NCBI GenBank assembly: GCA_036877525.1
Contig: JAZGTH010000072.1
Location: 868,001 to 932,000, forward strand
Length of the DNA stretch: 64,000 bases
Direction: 5' to 3'
Source of the DNA: Chromobotia macracanthus
Lineage: Eukaryota > Chordata > Actinopteri > Cypriniformes > Botiidae
The position numbers were made by a program, and so were the translations under genes. Position 1 is the first letter of the stretch, and every line of letters starts with the position of its first letter. The notes under the pieces were generated by a model that saw only the letters and a list, made by a program, of their open reading frames with translations, was not told the DNA's origin and made no database searches. Below, piece after piece: positions 41,321 to 53,791 of this stretch.

Positions 41321-41958
41321 TTACATTTTGTTAGTGTAAATGTTTTAAGCAAGGTTGTCAGTTGCTCTTGGTTAGTTTCTGTCTTTGAGAAATGTACTGA
41401 GTACATACATTTCCATAACATTTTATGGATGCAGTCCATAAAAAATAACATGATTTCTTACTCAACTCATCCCCCTGGTGAACTTGTGGTGCAGTTGCAT
41501 CGAAATCCCTAGGTGTGTGGTGTGGAAAAAATGCTATTTTTTAAGCATATGAATCAAGTTTAAGGAGGAAAATGTATGTTTGATGGCACGTTTGTTTTGT
41601 GCAACACGATATTCCCAATCATGCAATGCTGGAAAGTTACACAATATGCAGAAACATGGATTCAAAGTCCATTTGTCTTGTTTATAAAAAAATCCAAATG
41701 ATCACAAAATATAACAATGATGTAAATGTACACAAAAATAAAACAGAAAGATTTCTATTATAAATTAAGGTACAAAAAAATACAAAGGCAACTTTGTATA
41801 AAATGAATTAAAACACAAACATAAATGTTATATTTAAACAAATGTTTGCATCAAAGCCTTAATAAAAGAAGTTACACAACACTCAGCTGGTCAGAGGTTT
41901 TCTGTGGATCTGGAGTCATTTGTGTTGGTATCTGATGAATGATAAATACAATAAAACC
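41321..41958 (-). other. rhbdd2: rhbdd2 3' UTR / convergent spacer
   Basis: Region between the convergent por and rhbdd2 3' ends. The rhbdd2 polyadenylation site was not identified with confidence. Nothing else recognised. Confidence 0.45.
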
Positions 41959-44027
41959 CTAGTTTGAGAGCGACACAGAGGGTTCAGCTGGAGGTGGATG
42001 AAAAACAGGCACACCAGACTCTGAATGAAAGATCTGAGGTGTGAATGTAACTCCTGGCTGAGGTAGATCACTGAAAGGTCGCCCTGTCACTTTAAATGGA
42101 CGACTGATTTGAGTATGAACATATGGAGATGTCCATGGGTTGCCATAGTGATGGGCAGCATCACACTGATGACTGTGTCCGTGATGGTGTCCGTGGCTGT
42201 GACCATGTCCATGACTTTGACCATAGGCTACACCAGGGCTTCCAGTGTAAGGTGAATGGAGAGTGTAGTTTTGTCGGGAATATGTTAAGTGGGGCCAGCC
42301 ATCCATTGAGTTTGGCAGGCTGCCTGTAGCTTGACCAGTGGTGATGTTTACTGGGGCGTAGGTTTGGACAGGATATGACCCTGGGGCAATGCCTCTGGAA
42401 TTATAGATATTAATACTTAAAGCATTAGAAATTATACTAATAAACCTTTAAAATATTTACAGTGAACACAAAGACATTTAGATACTTAATTAACACTTAA
42501 TTATTAATTTCATTAAGTGAATTAATTGTTAATTTCATTAAGTAAATACATTAAGTTTATTACATGTTCAAATACTTTTTGAGGCTACAGTTTATTGGTT
42601 TTAAATAAGCACGGTTACTTTTAGGACATAACACCCATGCCTTTTTAAACTTGGGATTGTAATCACTTCATTTTGATGACATACTATGTGCCAGAAGTTT
42701 AAACAATAAAATTTAATTAATCACTCACGTGAGGTCAAGAGGCTTGTTATGCTCTTTTGCTGCTGCAGGGATGAACTGCACTCCAGGTACATGCTTGAGC
42801 AAACGAAAGGGAAACCTTTTCTCCAGGACAGAAGCTCTAGATTCTGACATCTCGAACAGTGAAAACCATTCCATTCCAACTGTTACAAAACATTAAGTTA
42901 AGGACTGAAGGTGGACTACAGCTCATCTGGTTTTGGGCCAAAATAGAATGTAATACATGTAATTTTTTTTGAATAATGGGTGAGTTGGGATTATTTACAT
43001 TTATGCATTTGGCAGACGCTTTTATCCAAAGAAACTTACAGTGGATTCAAAGTATACGTGTTTTTATTAGTACCTGTGCTCCCTAGGAATCAAACCCACA
43101 ACCTTTGCGCTGCTAACGCAATGCTCTACCAGCTGAGTTACAGAAACACTAGCTGTGCTACAGGAACAGGATTATAAAATCTTAAGGCAATGACTTTAAT
43201 GATATAAGGATACATGTTATTCCTGTAATGATGGACAGGACATTACAAAGGAAGAACGTGTTTGGGAAGGCGATAGTTATAATTATCAGAACAATCCAGG
43301 GCAAAGAAGCAGTGGGCACATTAATGCCCATAATATATGCCTTCCGCATGGCAGAATTGATGGTCACCATGCCCAAGACAGACAGAGCCAATGGGATGAG
43401 TCCATTTACTGAGTTCCTATTGGACGGGGAGAACAGCAGTGACTCCAGCAGCACGTGCAGCAATCCAGTGATGGATGACAGCAGCAGTGACTGATAAAGG
43501 AATCTGATGGTTCCCATTCCTTTCTCCAGCCCAATACAGGGATACACCATCACTATGGCATTTAGGAAAAAATTGGTCATATTCCTGTGATACAGGCAAT
43601 AGGTGAAGAGTTTGTGGACTGTGGAGACAGGAGACAAAATTGAAAGTTACACTGCAAGTCTTTAAGTTTAACACTCAACAGAGCCAAACAAACATGATGA
43701 CGTAGGTTGCCTGAAAACTCATTTCGGAAGCCCCGCCCACAACGTTGAGCTACCTTTATCATGCACAAATAATTACACAGGTTTTCAAAACCCGTTTACT
43801 GTGTTTGTGATTATGATTTATATGATTTATTTTAAAAAACACTTACCATGGCCCCTGACGACGGCACTTGACTCCAGGGTGAAAAACTGCTCAGAAATGT
43901 TGAAGTGATGTGTTAGGACACTGAGAACACATGAAACCACGATCAGAAACACTATCCCACATATAAACTCCACATCCGGTGCAAAATCTGCAAACCTCTG
44001 TCTCCAGTTTTTAAAAGTAGTATGCAT
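41959..44027 (-). CDS. rhbdd2: Rhomboid domain-containing protein 2
   Basis: Rhomboid-superfamily multipass membrane protein of the Golgi/ER, thought to be proteolytically inactive. Exons: 44027-43847, 43618-43214, 42879-42729, 42394-41959, giving 390 residues (human about 364). Seen: a first membrane segment (ICGIVFLIVVSCVLSVL), VHKLFTYCLYHRNMTNFFLN, GMGTIRFLYQ, GLIPLALSVLGMVT and a SIITG segment matching the human family. I do not see the GxSG/H catalytic pair. The cytosolic tail is Pro/Ser-rich with a striking His-Gly cluster (HGHGHSHGHHHGHSH). The exon 2 donor ACAT|GTATCC is weak but is the one that keeps the frame. The first ATG follows in-frame TTG-AGA; 44027 is the first true ATG. Confidence 0.88.
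42993..43149 (-). repeat. tRNA-derived SINE, copy 1
   Basis: In rhbdd2 intron 2. On the minus strand it has a box A-like segment (TAACTCAGCTGGTAGAGC) and a box B (GGTTTGATTCC, 43086-43096), typical of a tRNA-derived SINE head. The body includes GCAGACGCTTTTATCCAAAG on the plus strand, a phrase shared with the copy at 50213-50380. Confidence 0.8.
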
Positions 44028-45399
44028 TCTCAAGTTGGAGAATTATTTGCATTATTTGCTAATTATTATTTTCTGGAAGTTTTTTGTAGTGCAAGAATCG
44101 GATTTCAGTTTCTAGCACTTGGATTTGCAACTTCCGCGTTGGACAAAAGGTCAATCAAGAGGGTGAAAATGCGCATTTTTGCGCAGTCTTGCGCAAAAAT
44201 TGTTCACAATGCAGCGAAACTTTTTGAGCCTTCGTTTAGACATTGTAATTGTTGTGATTGAAAGGTCACTTTATCTGTAGGCCATTTTTCCACTGGTCAA
44301 TAAATAGTCAATGAACGACTATACAAACAGACTTATCACGTTTTTTCTCCTGTGTGCATAAGGTACGAGCAAACATTAGATCCAGAGAAATATGAGGAAA
44401 TGGGCGAGGTAACATTTATGAAGGCTTTCACTTAATTTTCCCATAGATTGGGCACATAACTATTTGCAATAAAATATGAGTGAGATACGAATGAGTCATT
44501 CTGTTGCATAAGGAACAACTTATGAGATTTCTTATAGCTTTTATGTGCATTAAACACACCTTAAGTAAAAGCTTTATACCAGGGCCTTTACAATACTATT
44601 ATTTATACTATTATTTATCTAATATGGGCATCCTAGTTCCTAACGCCAATTTTAAAGTACACTTTTAGATTTACCATCCATTTTGTTAAGATGACGAAAA
44701 GAAGAAAATTACAGTAGTACAGGAAGAATATAGTAACAGTGTTGCAACTGAAATACATATAAAATGGGTTTTATACAAAAGTGCAGGGGTGTGATGCAGG
44801 TATGGGTGAAACGACTTGATTTAACGTAAAAAAACTTTTGCGTTTGTGTTTATAAGCTCTGCGAGTAAAAAGTAGATTTACCTGTTAGTCCATGAAACAG
44901 ATTTACGAGATATGATACCTGAAACCACAACAACCACAGAAATCACGAAAAAAAACATTTTTATGAAAAAGACATATTTCTTTTTTTGTAAAACGTTGTT
45001 TTAATTAATTCACCCCTTCCTCAATAACTATTATCTTCTGCTATGGTTCCACATTTAAAGCACAATGATTTTCTGTAATAGAATAGATGGACATGGTAAA
45101 ACAATACATGTGATGATTGCTTTAAAATGCGTTTTAATGATGGTTTTAAAATAAAAACTTTACAATACAGTTTAAGGAGCTCTGCAGGTGAATCTGGGTG
45201 TGTGCTGGAGTTTGGGTTAAGCTGGGCGGGGCGCAACTTACTGTTCACTGATACCGCCAATGTCGAAATCCAGAAGTGATTTGTCGTGTTAAAGAAACGA
45301 CCTGTTAAAAATACCAAAAAAAAGTTTCTGTCTGTTTAACACATTTTATTACAGTAATTCAGTTTTCATTCAGTTATTTTATTACAGTGAAAAAGCGGA
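44028..45399. other. rhbdd2 upstream region
   Basis: Contains a hairpin and TGCGCA half-sites close to the rhbdd2 start (44171-44199) and a GGGCGGGG box at about 45223. The frames in it are unrecognisable. No gene called. Confidence 0.45.
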
Positions 45400-45482
45400 C
45401 AGACGTTGTCTAAAAGCTTTTGTGTGATTGGATAATATCGCAGTCAATGGTTTGGCAACAGACCGTCTAGACAGTCATCGAG
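45400..45482 (+). other. Probable untranslated first exon, adgrg2-like
   Basis: A consensus donor CATCGAG|GTATGT at 45482 lies 1 kb upstream of the first coding exon, whose acceptor (GTTTCAG) precedes the start codon by only a few bases, so an upstream 5' UTR exon is required. The 5' end is not determined. Confidence 0.4.
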
Positions 45483-46542
45483 GTATGTGGTTAAAAATAA
45501 ATACAAGTTAATTCAAGGTGAACGAATAATAATTCATTTATTGTGTTGATTTCTTAAATTAAATTGTATCTAAGTGCTGCTTGGAAGATAAAGCGTTTGA
45601 TTGCTTACACATTTCTTATTTACCTACTGTTTTAAGAAGTGTTTTGGGAGCTCATCTACATTATTTAGAGTAAATTATGTAACAGTGTGGGGGAGATATT
45701 GTGTAGTAATTGTTAAATCTTAATACTGCTAATATGATCTGTCTTCAAGATCCATTCATCATTTTGATTAAATGATAAACATCTTTTATGAACTCATTTA
45801 CCAAATAAAACAAAAATACAGTCTGGGTAGCACAGGTGTACAACCAGCACAAATAAATGTAAAGGCAAATTTGAGAATATGAAAGCTATTTTCTTGGCAA
45901 GATATACATACACGCACTTAAACACAAAAAAGCAAAAAGAAATATCACAAATATCTGGTGTGTCTGTATCACTACAGTAGTTATTCATCAATATCACATT
46001 TTCTCTCGTCTAATCACTGATAACACTCAGTATGCTTTATTGTACATAAGGTGTGTATTATTTTCAAGGTATTTTCTAGAAACACACAACCCCTTTGCTG
46101 CAAAAAGCATTAAACCAGCGTATGATGGCTTACTGTTCTTACATAGACTGGTTGGTCTTCTAGTCTGGTCAGGCTGATGTTCAGCTGTTTTAGCTGGTTT
46201 GCCAGGCTGTTTTGTTTACTTTTTAGGCGGGTTTTAAGCACTAAAGACCATCTTAAATCAGATAAGACTAGCTAATTATTTTAGGCAGCTATATTTTGTG
46301 AATGTTCTGGTATTAATTGGTCCATGGACTGCTACATATCTGAAATGTATTTACTAAGATAGCCATATTTAAAAAACAGAATAAATGAATTAAAATGTTC
46401 TTGCAAGTTCCCACCCATTTTTCTTGGGAGATATAACCAGTTATAAGAGTTATAACCCCCAACTCGACTATTATGTTCTCCCCCCAACCCCCAAAAACTT
46501 TTAAATTTGTCCCTTTTCCCTTGATGTGTCTGTTTCAGAAGA

Positions 46543-49500
46543 ATGGCAACCAAGTCCTTGGGCAGATGGACCTTCGGACACTGGAGATCTCTGGATTATG
46601 TGTTTGTTCTGGTTCTGCTTTTTCAGTGTCATTCAGGTGAGGTCTGACACAGCTTCTATGAGACACACCTGTGATCATTATATTGTGCTACTTACTGTCA
46701 GGTATTGCCGTCATGTTTGCTCGCCTATTGTTGTGAATATGAGTGTAGACAGAACGAAAGTAGATTACGAAAATAAAAAGTCTATTTGCACAATGTAGTA
46801 ACCTTAAATAAAGGCTTCTGTAATCATTATTAAACTTCTAGTATCCTGTAATGTAATTAGAAGCATCCTGTATTATGCAACTGGACATACAAGTTCCAAA
46901 AGTTTAAGGCCAGTACCAAAAATACTTATATTTTGCATTATTTCTAATAATTACAAGAGAATAATACTTTCTGTATTCAAACTGTGTTTAAAACAACAAA
47001 ACAATATTTATTGTTAACATTTTGAATCCCAGATTTTTAATGTCAGACGTTTAGATTCAATTGCATATTATTTTTATATTATGTATATATTTCAATCTGT
47101 TTTGTGTTTAGGTCATATGTTTAAGATCTATGCATATGTAAGGGAATGAAGTAAAGGTCCTAGAAGTATTGTTCAGTGTTTCTTTAGTGGAAGTGAATGT
47201 GAGTCACTGAAAACATGGCCGCAATTACCTTGAAACACAACAGCTAACTGAACCAATCATACAGTTATACTCCAGACAACCTGCTCGACATGTTCTGCTC
47301 TGGCACAAAACAAAAGACATTTTTCTAGGTATTACTGAATCAGTAACCGTGCCAGACAGACAAAGAAAGATACAGAGGAAGACACAGACAGCGATAAAGG
47401 TTATTAAGACGTGAAAGGATTCTAGTTTTTTTGTTTTGCTTAAAGGAAGACTTGACAGTTAATTTAATTTAACGTTGGAAACAATTGCTTTATTCATTTT
47501 AACAGAATTAAACTTGCTAAACAAAATGCAATAAAAACAATATTTATAACAGTTCAATCATAATACAGCCATAAATATGAATTAATATGTATACATACAT
47601 TCTCAATAATACATCATTGTGTGTTTTGTCATTGTCAGTGACATCCCAGGCAGCAACAAAAGCTGCTGCAGCAAAAAATGCAGTACCATTAAACGCAACA
47701 GGAATAAATGCAGCAACTGCAACATTACTATCAACAAATGCAGAAGCAGCAACAATAAATGCAACTGCAACAAATGCAGCAACAAATGCAGAAATAACCC
47801 CAGCAACAACAAATGCAACAACAAATGCAACATCAACAAATGCGGCAGAAACAACAGAAGCAATGATAGCCACAAATTTCACAAAAAACACCACTATCTT
47901 CACAACATCTAAAGAAACTACAGTAAGCATCATTAATACAACAGTTCTACATCTTACAGCATGTAATTAGACACCATATTAACAGACTCTTTAACAACAT
48001 CATTCTCAGCATGAACTATCAGCACCCTCCAACATAACCATGACAACACAGGCAATGCCGGCATTAACTAGTAAGACACATGGGGATAGTTCCTATTTGT
48101 TCTGTTTATCTATATACCAAGCTTACCCTATTTACACCTTATATTATATTGTTTTGCTTGTTAATATATCATTATAATAGTCATTTGTTTGTTTCAGCAC
48201 CCATGCCCTGTAGCTTTTCACTAAGCTGTAATCAAAGTAAGTATTACAATTTCAACAAAGTACTATGGCTCTTTATGTGTAAAATTGAAGAAATACAAAA
48301 CTTGACTTGGCTTTGTATCGCAGCATTTTACTGGATGCAAATATCCATAACAAACGAACCCCAAAATGACGAGAATGTCACAGCATGGGTAAATAATTAA
48401 CTAAGGAAGTTAGAAGAAAATGATATTCTTTTAACCTCATCAGTAATGCTTTGGTGTCCGAATGTCTTTCTTTGATACTCTTTATTACTGCTTTTCAGCT
48501 AAAAAACGTTGACAAATGTGCACAAAACAGCAACGACAAAAGGTATGGTCAAGACTGTTTCTCATAAATAAATACACACTTACAATGGGGTCAACATTGA
48601 AAGACCACATTAAAATCTGGGATCTGGTAATTTTTTTTACATATATATAAATGTAAACACAAAGTTATAGGATAGAAGAGTTGTTGTAAATGATGTAAAT
48701 AAAGAAAAGATTTAGGTAGGTTACTAATCAGATTTTTTTAGATTTGATGCCTTTAATTATTTGTTTAAAAGATCAGATTTATTTGCTTTCATGAAGCACA
48801 TAAGATACCCTTTGGGGTATCAGTCTCAGTATCAGTTTGGGGTATCAGTCAGCCAACAGTCTCAGATCATGCTAGGATAATATGGATCATCAGGTTTTGC
48901 ACAATTGTTGGGCTTTGTGCCAGTTCAAATTGCGGAGTTGTCTAGCGATCCTAATTCTCAAAATAACAGTTAAACATCTAAAATGAACTTTATTTGTGTG
49001 TTTTCTGAGAGGTGAACCTTCCTAGATTTTTCTTTTGTTTTAATAATCCATGAAAAATGGATTCCAACAAACCATAGATCATTTTAAAGTTTTCTTCTTT
49101 TCTAAGTAAAATGTGAAAATAACAAGAACTCATTTGTGAAAATTTTGCCAGCACGGGTATAATAATGAGTTTAAGGTCGTTTAGCTTTAAAAAGCCTTGT
49201 TATGTTTTAATCTGCTTCTTCTGTCTGATCCGCAGTGCAGTGGAAAGACAATCAACTTTGGTTGAAGTAAGCAAAGTTATTATTGAAAGCAACACAAACT
49301 GGTTTTATCAAATTTTCATTTAACAAACGAAACATTTTTTTTTCCTTTAGGCCATGGAGGTTACATGTTACGCTGATACAGATGGCAGAATGTCAGTGTC
49401 AAATGTTTCTTTCATGTTTAAGTGATAATTCAAGCAATATTAAGTTAAATAACTGTACTCTGCACTTCCATTATATTTGTGGTGTGTTCTCACAGGGAAA

Positions 49501-52500
49501 CCCTGTGTGATATTCTTCTGAAGCTGAGTGGACCTGCTGATGTTTGTTGCATTAGAGACACTGTGAGAAAGGCTGGGTGCTCATCCAATGCCACTGTGGT
49601 GGGAGCTATAGAACAAGTGGGTGAGTGAACCCCTGTTATTTCTTATCTTAATATAGGGACCGAATGCAATGATTGGATGGACATCTTATGGTCCTGCACC
49701 TTCCACAGAACATATATATGTATATAAATATATTTAGACCATTTTATTTAGTGATTGCTATCAGGATGTGAAGAGACTTTCAATCAACATAACAAAAATG
49801 TTTCTGGAACAATTGACCTTACCCTGCCATTAATCTTTCAATAAAACGTTTGATAAATCAAATGTCTTACACTGATATTATTTAAAATAAAAGATTTGTT
49901 TCTTATGGGTTATGTAAGGGTCCTGTGAAGTAACAAATACATTTAACAAATATTTCATGTAGTCTCTCATTTATTGTGAAGTCATTAATGCTGCAAAATC
50001 ACTTAACCTGTGAAAAACATGTCAGTATAGTTTTTAAATACAGGAGTTTTATGCTTTACCAACAGGTGTGTGTTTAAATAGCAGGACAGACTTCCCAGCT
50101 GGACCATATGCTACATGCGATCAGCCAGTCAACTCCAGTAATCTGTGTCCTTCCGCCACACAGAATTTCACATGGTAAATTGAGAAATTCCAATACAAAC
50201 TGTACAGGAAGGATACATTTACATTTATGCATTTAGCCGCTTTAGACGCTTTTATCCAAACTGATTTACAGTGCATTCAGGGTATACAGTTTAATTTATC
50301 AGTACTTGTGTTCACTGGGAATCGAAACCCAGGGAATGTTGCTAACACAATGTCCTACCCATTGAGCTACAGGAACACTTAAATAACATGCTATTATTAT
50401 TCATATGAGATACGTCAAGTATTTGATTATCTTTCTCTTTTGGTGTGTTTACTTTTCTAGTGGAAACAATGAAAATATTGTTACTCTACTGGATTACCAG
50501 CAGAATTGTACTGCTAGTCAAGGTAAGGCTTCATTTATCCTTTTATCCTTCATAAAAACGTCTGTGCACATTATGTACACTGGCCATTACATGAATCAGA
50601 CCTTTCAGAGTCAAGCTTTTCATTGCTCAGTAATGTGACATACTTTAAAGGATAGATGTTCAATATTATTTGTTAAAATTCTATACCAGCTTAATATACA
50701 TTGTATATTGTATAATAAAATATACACCGGCTCGGCCAATGGCATGAATTTTGGAAGGGACAGTATGTTTGTTTCAGAGACCTGTTTGGTTTATTAACTG
50801 TTTATTCTGTTGGTGATATTTTGCTGTTATTTAAATAGCCGGACATCAGGATAAATGTGTTTTCTTTAATTTCTCCAAAAGCAACATCAAGCGAACATTC
50901 TTGTGATTGTTCTTCAAGCTGCAGTAGCTCAGGTAAGACAAGCTTATTGTGCACAAGTGTAGCTGAAGTACAATATAACTGGTCCAAATATTAATGCAAT
51001 TAATTGAAGACACATGATCAAATTTTGTACTTCTTCCTCTATTTTAGATGCTTATTACAGTTTTAATGTAAGCAATGTAAACATGAGTGCCTCTGCAGTT
51101 CAATCTTCAGTAAGTAACATAGTTAGGGTTAGGGTTAACCCTAACCCTAACACAGTTTAAATCTGTTACATCATAACCAAAAGTGCATGTAAATTGTAGT
51201 GCTGGTGATCCTTATTAGTATCCTATATTGTATTTGTTTAATTCTGCAGATTTCACAGCTGTCAAATATTTCATCATGCAGTAACATGTCGTAAGTTTAA
51301 TCTTCTATTTGTCATCTGTCTTTCTTTTGTACTTTCTTTTCTTTATTAAGCATATCACATAAACAAGAGTATCAACAAAATGATGAGCTTCCACATGTTG
51401 GTTCAAATGTTAAGAATATTTTAAACCAAAGTTACAAATATTCAAATCGTCATTTCATGTCACTGCCTTAAATAGTGTGTTTCTGCATTTTAGATCTGCT
51501 TGCAACAGTTTACATACTTTCAAAGGTTTCTATTTGGTAAGATATATTTATGACAGGCATGAGAGTAGAATATTTTGTTCAGTGATGGTCTAAATCTCTT
51601 TATGTTTTGTCATTTTGATTTCTGTAGGGTTACAGTAGCTTCCAGTGTGCAGAGGGAATGTGAGTCTCATCACAGCGTCAGTGCTCTGTTTAAAGGTTTT
51701 TACAGGTTTTCTGGGAGATTCATGTCCTGATTTTTGTCTCTAGGCCCAGGTGTACTTTCATAGTGAAACTAAGCACGACTATGGACATGTGTGATGTTCA
51801 GCAGGCTTTAGAGGCCATCACACAGCAGAATTTGTCAGTTACCAGAGTGGGTGAGTGTCTGTATGTACTTATATTATACATACATACATATATACACTTA
51901 TGCAAACACTTATATATATTGTATAATTTAACATAATAATAACATCACATTATTTTATATTTCATTGTATATGATATGTTTCTTATCTTTTTCTAATTAC
52001 ATGGTTATATTGATTTTCAGCTATGTGCTCTTGGAGCAGTGATGATCCTCTAGAAGGAAACATCATTATGGAGCAACGTTCAGTCAGTTTTGCTGACTTC
52101 TGCAGGCTGCTGAACAGCTCCTCAAATACTTTTAAATGGTAACTCAATGCCTTTTCAGCAAAGCAAAGCAGGTTTTATATCTGAAAAATGGTATATTTAT
52201 ATTTGCCATACTTGTTATTTGTTACTTCCACAGCTCAGAGGGTTCAAGTGTAGCTTTTCATCTGAATGACCGTTGTAGTTCTTCTCAAACATTCCTAAAC
52301 AGTACCACAACCCCCCCACCTACCACAGGTATTCCACTCTCAAACACTCCCACCTTAATGCTAAAGTGTCCACAACAGCATGAGCTTCAGGTTTCACAGT
52401 TACATGGTATAAACACAACATTCAGACTCAGCCCCTCCTCTTGGGCGGAACACTGCCAGAAGAGCACGCCCCCTGCCCCCTCACTTACATACTGTTATTG

Positions 52501-53722
52501 GCGGGGGGCTACACCACAACACACTTCTAGTGGCTCATAAGTAACAATTAAGAGGGAATATTTTTGTATTTCATGTATACTTGATAGTGCATCTTTATAT
52601 CTTAACAGTCCTAAAAAAATCTGAATGCTGAATTTTCTTTACCCAGTATCTATTATGTATCTTCAATTTTGTCATGAAATATGACCCAGACATGTTCTTG
52701 AGAGGTTTCATGAGATTCATATTGCTACATTTATAAACACCAAACATAATCACCAGTCAGCTAACATAGGAAAAATGTTGTCTCTTCTTGTCTTCTCTTG
52801 GTTTAGCCTCCACAAACACATCTGTGGTAGATGCTGATGGATTGTTGAAGATGACTGCAAATGCTTCAGCTCTGAACTCCACTCAGGTGGACTTGATTAT
52901 ATCTCAGCTTGAGATGCTTATCTCTGGTCCCAACATCAGTGTGGCTCTGGGGAATACCTCCGTCAATATCATGAACAACCTGCTTGATGTTCCTGTAACT
53001 GTAATGGCTCCTTTCTCCAAGAGGTGAGCAGAAATAGGCCCTATAGAAAGGCAGCTACCCTGTTTTATTGTTATTATGTAATATGCATAAAGTGCTTGTT
53101 TTCGGTCAAACAAATTGCAGGGTTTAAATTGTTAACTTAATTTAAGACATCAGTTAAAGAAAATTATCTTAATATTCTTATGCACTTTTGCTTCTCGAAT
53201 AAATGTAATGTATGTTAATAAAAATGTTTAGATGTTTTCAATAAACAATAAACAAGACAAAAATATGTAATGTTTGGCATTGTTACTGTAAACCTTTTAA
53301 TGATTAATATAGAAAGTTTCTCATTTTCAATCTCAGTCTCTCTCGCAACTATCAGTCCCTCTCGATGGTTCTATATGTTGAATATACAATACAGTAATTT
53401 GTACTGTTTACAGTAAGTGTTGACACATGTTATTAACATCTGTTCACTAGGGCCAGTGGGATTGTGGACACAGTGGGTCTTAAACTTGTTGTATCACGAG
53501 AGACTGAGTCAATTCTTTCTTCATCTCTGGCTCTGGCCGTGAAGAAAGTCAATGGGAACAACTTTCAGGAAACATCCTTCACCATAACTGACCCAACCAA
53601 CCTGCAGGTAACATCTTATTCAATCTCATTATAGAAAAGACTATAGATTATATATTAAAGACTATAGATAATGTAAGATGAATCATTGCTGTTTTGAATA
53701 GCAAATGTAAAAAATGCTTTTG

Positions 53723-53791
<69 letters not shown>

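Noticed and set aside
45021..45317. 98-codon minus-strand frame upstream of rhbdd2
   Set aside because: Composition looks random and no splice-linked continuation was found.
47544..47933. Val/Ala- and Leu-rich minus-strand frames opposite the adgrg2-like stalk exon
   Set aside because: Antisense of the Asn-Ala-Thr repeat; no stops arise because of low complexity.
51123..51151. Chromosome end or telomere
   Set aside because: Only two units each way, inside an intron with coding exons on both sides.
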